Of a DNA stretch of 64,000 bases, positions 58,150 through 64,000 are shown piece after piece. The notes under the pieces were generated by a model that was not told the DNA's origin, did no database searches, and saw nothing but the letters and a program-made list of their open reading frames with translations. This DNA comes from Pseudoneobacillus sp042683745 (GTDB taxonomy: Bacteria > Bacillota > Bacilli > Bacillales > Cytobacillaceae). Location: positions 1 through 64,000 of the forward strand of contig NZ_JBHUJX010000007.1 in NCBI RefSeq assembly GCF_042683745.1, in the 5' to 3' direction. Every line of letters starts with the position of its first letter. The first letter of the stretch is position 1. Both the position numbers and the translations under genes were made by a program.

Positions 58150-60042
58150 TTATTTATTTCCCATTCCTAACTGCGCCATAAGCTGGGAAGATTGATTATT
58201 TAATTTTTGCATAGCACTTTCCATTGCATTAAATTGATTCCAATATCTTTTCTCTCTCTGCCTTAAACGATCTTCAAACGTATCAATATCACTTTTCATT
58301 CTTAATAAATCTTTACCCATTGAATAGTTGTGTTCCGTTTTAAACGTATTTCCAGCTTTCGCTTCAACCTTTTCCATTGTAGCTGCTGCGGAATCACGAA
58401 GACGACGTGCAAGCCCCTTTTCCTGGTAAGTAGGTCCGTCAGCCATAAACAGTTGATACACTGCCTCAGGATTATCTTCAATCGCGGCTTTTAACTTATC
58501 CTCGTCAAGCTCAAGCTTTCCACGTTCTAAATAATCTTTTGTTGTTTTAATTCCAATTTCTGAAAGCTGATTATACTTTTTATCTGTTAATGTCACTGCA
58601 TTTGAAGTTACCTCAGCGTACAAATCGTTACGCATTTTCTGAAGACCAGTAGTTAATAGGGAGTCTCGTTTCAACAATCCGCTTTTTGCCTTTTCTTCCC
58701 ATTGTTCGACTTCTTTTTCTTTCATAGCCGCTTTTTGCTCATCAGTTAATGGAGTAAAAGTTTTATAGCGTTCTTCTGTTAATTTTCCGTTTATTTTTCC
58801 GATCATTTCATTATATTTATCTACGAAATCTTTCACCTGTTTGACGATTGAATCTGTGTCTGTTTTGATGTTGATGGATGCGGATTCCGTACCAACTGAA
58901 TTCTTTTTTAGCGTGAAAGTTACGTCGTTCATTGTGAAGGTATTGGATTTACGAGTTGTACTTAATCCATTAATTGTAAAAACTGCATCAGTTCCAGACC
59001 CTGGAATGTCTGATGATAAACCTAAAACACTCGTAAAAAATATATGATTACCAATCTCTCCTGTAACTCTACCATTTGCATCACGAGTTACATTAACAAA
59101 CCCCATTTCATCTCCAGCAGTATTAAAATTTCCAGTCTCTGTTCTTGTTGCTACAACTTTATCTGTTCCACTATCATAAAAGAGATTGACCCCAGCATTC
59201 GCTTTATTAACTGTTGAAAACATGCTATTTAAGGAAGCTGTTCCATCTATTTTGAAGTTCTTATATTGAGGTTGACCATTTTCATCAAAAGTTTTAACAT
59301 CATATTCCAAGTAATTATTTTTAAACTTCACTTCAAATTTATGACCTTCAGCAAGTGTGTCCCCAAAAGCCATTTTGCCTGTATTATCATCTATATAAAG
59401 TTTGCCTGTTACTCGTGTTGCCGGTATTTCACCGATAATAACATCACTAGAATTATAAGTTTTAACAGTATTCCCTTGATCATCTTTTACTGTTATTGGA
59501 AAAGTAATATCTGAAATAGCACCCTTGTTCAATTGAAAATCTTTTGCACCACCTTCAGGAACAATAAATCCATTAGTGATCTCGGCAGACTTTTTCCAAG
59601 GTATCGTTGGTGTAGGCGTTTCTGTAGCAAATTTATCCTTTTGCGACCATATGCTTTTCGTTGGGTCAATTTTATTACTGGGAGACACACTTACTGAAGC
59701 TACACTCTGCCTTCTTGCAGCAGTAGCGAGTGTTACGTTCTCAATCTTATATGACACATTTCCAGCAGACGCAGAAGCTGTTGCCGTTACAAACTCTGAA
59801 TTTGAACTAGTTGATGTTCTAGCTAACATCTTAGATTGCTTATAAACATTATCAAAAATATATTGGTCGAAATCTTTAAGAAGTTTGTTCATGCTACGAT
59901 AATCGTCACGTTGCCATTCAGTCACTTGTTTTCTTTGCTTTAATCGATCCAATGGTATTCTCTCAGCCTTCATTAAAGAATCAACGATCGACTGTGTGTC
60001 CATACCACTGGCTAATCCTGAAAAACGAATAGATTCTACCAT
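58150..60042 (-). CDS. fliD: Flagellar filament cap protein FliD
   Basis: A 630-aa hook-associated protein 2. The N-terminus IRFSGLASGMDTQSIVDSLM then KAERIPLDRLKQRK is a clear FliD signature; the C-terminal coiled coil includes FEDRLRQREKRYWNQFNAME, then QKLNNQSSQLMAQLGMG. It is longer than B. subtilis FliD (about 498 aa) by an insert in the variable middle (about 130-300). It caps the filament and assembles flagellin. AAGGAGG before ATG. It sits under the SigD promoter upstream of flaG. Confidence 0.95.
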   Translation of the reverse strand: MVESIRFSGLASGMDTQSIVDSLMKAERIPLDRLKQRKQVTEWQRDDYRSMNKLLKDFDQYIFDNVYKQSKMLARTSTSSNSEFVTATASASAGNVSYKIENVTLATAARRQSVASVSVSPSNKIDPTKSIWSQKDKFATETPTPTIPWKKSAEITNGFIVPEGGAKDFQLNKGAISDITFPITVKDDQGNTVKTYNSSDVIIGEIPATRVTGKLYIDDNTGKMAFGDTLAEGHKFEVKFKNNYLEYDVKTFDENGQPQYKNFKIDGTASLNSMFSTVNKANAGVNLFYDSGTDKVVATRTETGNFNTAGDEMGFVNVTRDANGRVTGEIGNHIFFTSVLGLSSDIPGSGTDAVFTINGLSTTRKSNTFTMNDVTFTLKKNSVGTESASINIKTDTDSIVKQVKDFVDKYNEMIGKINGKLTEERYKTFTPLTDEQKAAMKEKEVEQWEEKAKSGLLKRDSLLTTGLQKMRNDLYAEVTSNAVTLTDKKYNQLSEIGIKTTKDYLERGKLELDEDKLKAAIEDNPEAVYQLFMADGPTYQEKGLARRLRDSAAATMEKVEAKAGNTFKTEHNYSMGKDLLRMKSDIDTFEDRLRQREKRYWNQFNAMESAMQKLNNQSSQLMAQLGMGNK

Positions 60043-60058
60043 TTATATTCCTCCTTCT

Positions 60059-60439
60059 TTATAACTTTTTATCAATAAATAACCCTAAAAACTCTGTCAT
60101 TTTCGCATACATGTCTAAAAGTTCTTTTGAAGGGATTTCCCTAATTACTTTTTTTGTTTCTTGGTCGATCACTTCGACGTAGTACTTATCTAATTCCTCG
60201 TGCATTTTAAAATTTAACGAAGTATACTGAGGCTTTAAAAACTCATTAATTCCATTAACTATTTGCTCTGCTTCGTCTTTGGTTAAATCTTTTTTCTTAT
60301 CTTCATCTATTTTAGATTGAATACTCTGCTGTTTATCATGTTGCTGACTTTTTAATGTTGTCTCTTCTACCTTCTGTGTTACATGGTGAGAAAATGAATC
60401 TACGGCATTGGAAGAGGACACTAGACTCGTTATTTTCAT
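60059..60439 (-). CDS. flaG: FlaG family flagellar protein
   Basis: A 126-aa protein with the FlaG domain (about 60-124): QYTSLNFKMHEELDKYYVEV, IDQETKKVIREIPSKELLDM. A low-complexity Lys/Gln/Ser-rich N-terminus precedes it. ATG at 60439 follows TAGGAG; TTG three codons earlier is not used. It is the first gene of the operon, 34 bases after a perfect SigD -10. Its role in filament length is proposed in other species. Confidence 0.9.
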   Translation of the reverse strand: MKITSLVSSSNAVDSFSHHVTQKVEETTLKSQQHDKQQSIQSKIDEDKKKDLTKDEAEQIVNGINEFLKPQYTSLNFKMHEELDKYYVEVIDQETKKVIREIPSKELLDMYAKMTEFLGLFIDKKL

Positions 60440-60472
60440 TTTAAACAACTCCTAGTTAGATTCCTAATCATT

Positions 60473-60499
60473 ATATCGGCTGGAACAAATTGTTTTTTA
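60473..60499 (-). promoter_or_regulatory. SigD promoter of flaG-fliD-fliS-fliT
   Basis: On the minus strand TAAA (60496-60499), exactly 15 bases, then GCCGATAT (60473-60480): the full SigD consensus without a mismatch. It places the operon in the late flagellar class. Confidence 0.93.
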
Positions 60500-60599
60500 A
60501 TATAAATAGGTATTTTTCATAAACAGGTTCAAAAGCACGTTGAAAAAATTTTTAAAATCTATTTCTTTTTCTCAATTCTATATTCAACTTTAGCCTACA

Positions 60600-60625
60600 A
60601 AAAAACGCGGAAATAATCCACGTTT
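60600..60625 (-). terminator. Terminator at the end of the nonulosonate operon
   Basis: AACGTGG and CCGCGTT arms (one G-T pair) close a short AT loop and are followed by TTTTTTG on the minus strand. It overlaps the pseC stop codon. Confidence 0.85.
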
Positions 60626-61805
60626 ACTTAAGAAAATATTTAGTAACTTTATCAATAGCTATAATCACTGTTTCAATATCATAATTGGTCATTTTCGGAT
60701 ACAAAGGAATTGTTAAAGCCTTTTCATACCAGTTTTCTGCAATCTTGCATAGCCCTTTCTGATAACCCAATCCTTGATAGTAAGGATGCCTATAAACAGG
60801 TATGTAATGAACATGTACCCCAATATTCTCCGCTCGTAATGCTTCAAAAATCTCTCTTCTTCCGACATTGAATTTATCTAGTTCGAGGGTGAGCATGTAT
60901 AAATGCCAACTAGAGTTTGACTCGTCCAATTGATAAGGAATTCTAACCCCTTCAAGTTGGTTGAATTTTTGGTTATATATTTCTGCAATTTCCCTTCTTC
61001 TTTGCACGAACTGATCAATTTTCCGCATTTGAGAGATTCCTAGCGCCGCGTTTAAATCGGTCATTCGATAATTATAACCTAGTTCCACCATTTCATAGTA
61101 CCAAGGACCTTCATCCTTGGATAAATCATGGTTTTTGATCCCATGTGAACGAAACAACCGAAGCTTTTCAGCATACTCTTCTGAATCGGTAGCAATGATT
61201 CCACCTTCTGTTGTCGTTATATGCTTTACAGGATGGAAACTAAACATTGTCATGTCAGCTAATGTTCCGACTTTTTTTCCTTTATAGGTAGCACCTAAAG
61301 AATGCGCAGCGTCTTCTATGACCACCAAGTTGTGTTCCACAGCTATTTCTCGGATCAGATCCATGTCCACAGGTTGACCTGTAAAATCAACAGGAATAAT
61401 CGCTTTTGTTTTTGGAGTTATTGCCTGTTGAATTTTATGAGGATCAATATTGTAAGTCCGTTCATCAATATCCACAAAAACTGGCTTGCCTCCACAGTAT
61501 AAAACGCTATTTGAACTAGCAGCAAAAGTTATTGGTGTCGTAATAACCTCGCCACCTTCACCTATTCCCGCGGCATAGCATGCACCATGTAAAGCGGCCG
61601 TTCCATTGGAAAAAGCAACAGCGAATTTAGCTCCGACGTATTGGGCGACAGATTTTTCAAATTCTTCGATTTTAGGTCCTTGTGTTAAAAAAGGACTTTT
61701 TAAGGTCTCCATTACCGTTTGAATATCTTCATCATCGATCCATTGTTGACCATAAGATAAGAAGGTATCACGGATTGGTTTTCCACCCATAATGGCTAAT
61801 GTCAT
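60624..61805 (-). CDS. pseC: DegT-family sugar aminotransferase, PseC type
   Basis: A 393-aa PLP enzyme. FSNGTAALHGACYAAGIGEG (substrate/PLP region), VIEDAAHSLGATYKGKKVGT (about 180-199) and FSFHPVKHITTTEGGI with the Schiff-base Lys (about 207) are typical of PseC, which aminates UDP-4-keto-L-AltNAc-type sugars for pseudaminic acid. ATG at 61805 with GGAGGGG upstream; the longer frame to 61829 is not used. It is followed by a terminator, and precedes no further sugar gene in the window. Confidence 0.9.
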   Translation of the reverse strand: MTLAIMGGKPIRDTFLSYGQQWIDDEDIQTVMETLKSPFLTQGPKIEEFEKSVAQYVGAKFAVAFSNGTAALHGACYAAGIGEGGEVITTPITFAASSNSVLYCGGKPVFVDIDERTYNIDPHKIQQAITPKTKAIIPVDFTGQPVDMDLIREIAVEHNLVVIEDAAHSLGATYKGKKVGTLADMTMFSFHPVKHITTTEGGIIATDSEEYAEKLRLFRSHGIKNHDLSKDEGPWYYEMVELGYNYRMTDLNAALGISQMRKIDQFVQRRREIAEIYNQKFNQLEGVRIPYQLDESNSSWHLYMLTLELDKFNVGRREIFEALRAENIGVHVHYIPVYRHPYYQGLGYQKGLCKIAENWYEKALTIPLYPKMTNYDIETVIIAIDKVTKYFLK

Positions 61806-61831
61806 GACAACCCCTCCAAAAAGAGCCACCC

Positions 61832-62773
61832 TTACATTAGGTGACTCGTCTTAATCCATTCCTCTGTTCTTCTAATTCCTTCTTCTAAGCTAATCTTAGG
61901 CTCCCAGTCTAAAAGCTTTTTGGCTTTATCATAGTTACATAAAAGCTTTTGTATCTCACTTTGTGGATGAATATGCTCCATATGCTCAATTCTTGCTGAA
62001 TCTTCAACTACTAATAAAGCTAAGTCATTAACAGAGATATCTCTACCTAATCCTGCATTGACTATTTCTCCATTCACTTGATCTGAATATCCAGCTTGTA
62101 CCACAAACTTTGCACAATCATCTACATACAATAGATCCCGAGTTTGCGTTCCATCACCGTAAATATTTAATATTTCACCTGCAAGTTTCTTTTTAATGAA
62201 AATGGCAACTACGCCACCTTCTCCTCCTGTTTTTTGAAAAGGCCCATATGTATTAAATGGACGAATGACAACAGTTGGCAACCCGTATGCGTGATAATAG
62301 GACAATACCATATTTTCCGCAGCAATTTTTGATCCAGCATAAGGGGAGGCTGGCTTGATAGGATGTAATTCTGTGATTCCTTTTTCATCTAAACAGCGAT
62401 CATACACCATACATGTACTCATAAACACTACTTTCACTTGGTGTTTGCGACATTGTTCCAAAATGTAAAATGTGCCTAATGTATCATTATTAAAAGTTGT
62501 CCTCGGATCGTCAATCGAATCTTGAACATTAATGGAAGCACCAAGATGATAGCAAATGTCAAATTTGTTTTTGTTAAAAAGATCTTCTAACAAGGCTTCA
62601 TTTTTAATATCTCCAATGATAAAATCCTGTAATTCTTGTTTGAATTCATCCAAATTATCTTCTCGACCATTTGATAAGTCATCTAATACCCAGACCTTAT
62701 GATTATCAGCAAGAAGCTTTTTCGCGACAGCACGGCCGATGAAGCCTGCTCCGCCAGTTAGCAATATATTCAT
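61832..62773 (-). CDS. NAD-dependent sugar epimerase/dehydratase
   Basis: A 313-aa extended short-chain dehydrogenase/reductase. The cofactor motif is LTGGAGFIGRAVAKKLL, the active-site Tyr-Lys is SPYAGSKIAAENMVLSYY, and VIRPFNTYGPFQKTGGEGGV follows. It may be a UDP-GlcNAc epimerase or a dehydratase such as a PseB- or LegB-type, but it lacks features that settle this (PseB usually has TDK). It is flanked by pseI and pseC with short gaps, so it acts in the same nonulosonic pathway. Confidence 0.82.
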   Translation of the reverse strand: MNILLTGGAGFIGRAVAKKLLADNHKVWVLDDLSNGREDNLDEFKQELQDFIIGDIKNEALLEDLFNKNKFDICYHLGASINVQDSIDDPRTTFNNDTLGTFYILEQCRKHQVKVVFMSTCMVYDRCLDEKGITELHPIKPASPYAGSKIAAENMVLSYYHAYGLPTVVIRPFNTYGPFQKTGGEGGVVAIFIKKKLAGEILNIYGDGTQTRDLLYVDDCAKFVVQAGYSDQVNGEIVNAGLGRDISVNDLALLVVEDSARIEHMEHIHPQSEIQKLLCNYDKAKKLLDWEPKISLEEGIRRTEEWIKTSHLM

Positions 62774-62785
62774 TTCATTCCCACC

Positions 62786-63838
62786 TTATATTAGCTCCCA
62801 TGAGAGTGGAGTCCCTTTTTTCACATCCATTTTAACCTCTTTACCTATTACACTTTTCAAATGTTTAGGAGGTAAGCCAAAGCCTGGGCGAATGGCACGA
62901 ACATTTTCTTTCGTAAACACTTCTCCAGCCTTTATATCGTTTGCAATATATAATGATCGACGATCCTTTAATGATGGTACTTCAGCGTTGGTTAGTCCAT
63001 AACTAATATGTCCCATTGCCTGCCAAGCTCTTTCCGTTTCCATCACAAGAGCTTTCATTTCGTCTGGCTCCATTGAAAATGCTGCGTCCGTACCACCTTC
63101 AGCTCTTGAAGTGGTAAAATGTTTTTCAATGACTGTCGCCCCAAGAACAACGCTCGCAACACCTACTCCTGTTCCCATTGTGTGGTCAGATAATCCTACC
63201 TCACATTGAAAAAGCTCTCTCATATGAGGAAGGGTTAGTAAATTAGAGTTTTCGGGTGAGGCTGGATAGGTGCTCGTACATTTCAAAAGAATGATATCTT
63301 TACAACCAGCATTTTTCGCCGCTCTTACGGATTCATCTAATTCCGCAACACTAGCCATTCCTGTTGAAATGATTAAGGGCTTTCCAGTAGAAGCTGCCTT
63401 TTCAATCAACGGAATATCGGTATTTTCAAATGAAGCAATTTTATAACAAGGAACCCCTAGGCCTTCTAAGAAATCCACAGCTGTTTCATCAAAAGGAGAG
63501 CTGAACGCAATTATTCCTAATTCACGGCAACGTTTAAAAATAGGTTCATGCCATTCCCAAGGAGTATAGGCTTCCTTATATAAATCATAATAGGACTTCC
63601 CTTTCCATAAACTATCGGGGTTATCGATAAAAAATTCGCCTTCTTTAATATCTAGTGTCATCGTGTCAGCCGTGTAGGTTTGAAGCTTTAGGGCATCTAC
63701 CCCCGCTTTCGCTGCAGCTTCGACTATTTGTAAGGCTTTGTCTAATGATTGATTATGGTTGCCAGACATCTCCGCTATAATAAATGGTTTTTGATCTCGT
63801 GCAATCAATCTGCCTGCAATATTTATTGTATTTGTCAT
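62786..63838 (-). CDS. pseI: Pseudaminic acid synthase-like NeuB enzyme
   Basis: A 350-aa sialic-acid-synthase-like enzyme that condenses phosphoenolpyruvate with a 6-carbon amino sugar. FIIAEMSGNHNQSLDKALQI at the N-terminus has the NHN motif typical of PseI, then ADALKLQTYTADTM-like VDALKLQTYTADTMTLDIKE and LSDHTMGTGVGVASVVLGAT; the antifreeze-like SAF domain forms the C-terminus (about 288-350; RRSLYIANDIKAGEVFTKEN). Its ATG overlaps the upstream gene's stop by four bases. Confidence 0.92.
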   Translation of the reverse strand: MTNTINIAGRLIARDQKPFIIAEMSGNHNQSLDKALQIVEAAAKAGVDALKLQTYTADTMTLDIKEGEFFIDNPDSLWKGKSYYDLYKEAYTPWEWHEPIFKRCRELGIIAFSSPFDETAVDFLEGLGVPCYKIASFENTDIPLIEKAASTGKPLIISTGMASVAELDESVRAAKNAGCKDIILLKCTSTYPASPENSNLLTLPHMRELFQCEVGLSDHTMGTGVGVASVVLGATVIEKHFTTSRAEGGTDAAFSMEPDEMKALVMETERAWQAMGHISYGLTNAEVPSLKDRRSLYIANDIKAGEVFTKENVRAIRPGFGLPPKHLKSVIGKEVKMDVKKGTPLSWELI

Positions 63839-64000
63839 GATTCTAAAACCTCCATCATTGCTTCCACAACAGGATGAGTTTCGTACTTTCGATCCGATTG
63901 CATTAATTGTTTCGCTTTCCTTGACATTTCCTGAAGGTTTCCAGGTTGTTCTAAGGCTCTATTTACTATATCGGCTAAATCGACTACTTTTACATCTTCA
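63835..64000 (-). CDS. C-terminal fragment of a probable glycosyltransferase-like protein
   Basis: The final 54 residues (EDVKVVDLADIVNRALEQPG, NLQEMSRKAKQLMQSDRKYE, THPVVEAMMEVLES) have the amphipathic helices that end GT-B enzymes such as MurG-like PseG. The gene continues beyond the window. Its stop overlaps the pseI start (ATGA), so it is part of the nonulosonic operon; PseG (UDP-sugar hydrolase) is one possibility, not proved. Confidence 0.45.
   Translation of the reverse strand, partial: EDVKVVDLADIVNRALEQPGNLQEMSRKAKQLMQSDRKYETHPVVEAMMEVLES

Noticed and set aside
1..64000. CRISPR array, tRNA or rRNA genes
   Set aside because: No regularly spaced direct repeats and no cloverleaf or ribosomal RNA sequence were seen on either strand.

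Overview
The window looks like a chromosomal segment of a low-GC, endospore-forming, flagellated Bacillaceae species. The evidence is the conserved Bacillus core order (minJ, ctpB, an M23 hydrolase, ftsX-ftsE, cccB, a YitT protein, prfB with its programmed frameshift, secA, then hpf, the fliT-fliS-fliD-flaG block), AGGAGG-type ribosome sites, a perfect SigD promoter, an Sda-like sporulation-inhibitor peptide and two SLH-anchored surface proteins. The genus cannot be named from sequence alone. Almost every gene is on the minus strand. No rRNA, tRNA or CRISPR array was seen.

Layout. 1-2.03 kb: end of an IS3-family element abutting an IS200/IS605-type TnpB element. 2.1-21 kb: an accessory region of small operons (HAD phosphatase, nitroreductase and HxlR regulator, HIT protein, ECF sigma factor with DUF4179 partner, catE-like dioxygenase with an FMN reductase, GNAT, APH-like kinase, SulP transporter, a large SLH surface protein) mixed with decayed genes: an acyltransferase with an internal deletion, a zinc peptidase, MBL and YnfA fragments, and several small frameshifted ORFs. 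21.07-27.37 kb: a six-gene arsenic-type operon (flavoprotein monooxygenase, Cys-rich MarR regulator, ArsO-like flavoprotein with a Cys-pair tail, MFS, ArsB, ArsC) behind one promoter bracketed by two identical palindromes. 27.4-32.2 kb: an enlarged mhqNOD-like quinone-detoxification operon (nitroreductase, two ring-cleaving dioxygenases, flavin reductase, esterase, WrbA-like flavoprotein) preceded by two MhqR-type palindromes, then a relic of a second arsB. 33.6-46 kb: the cell-division, protease and secretion core, with four GGGGGTC/GACCCCC palindromes between genes. 46-48.4 kb: Sda-like/chemoreceptor pair, a MITE-like repeat and an orphan response regulator with a degenerate receiver. 48.5-55.7 kb: an SLH protein, then oppA (without a lipobox), a terminator, then oppBCDF. 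56.2-60.5 kb: hpf and the late flagellar genes. 60.6-64 kb: nonulosonic (pseudaminic-type) acid genes, probably for flagellin glycosylation.

How the genes work together. Three operons (catE with its reductase, the mhq-type operon, the ars-type operon) are built from flavoproteins and VOC dioxygenases acting on electrophiles, quinones or metalloids. Two of these flavoproteins share an unusual N-terminal leader. The best candidates for something undescribed are the MarR-controlled ars operon with a Cys-pair tail on its ArsO-like enzyme, and the operon pairing an SLH wall protein with a peptide-binding protein that lacks a lipid anchor. All function assignments rest on motif recognition; no database search was possible.
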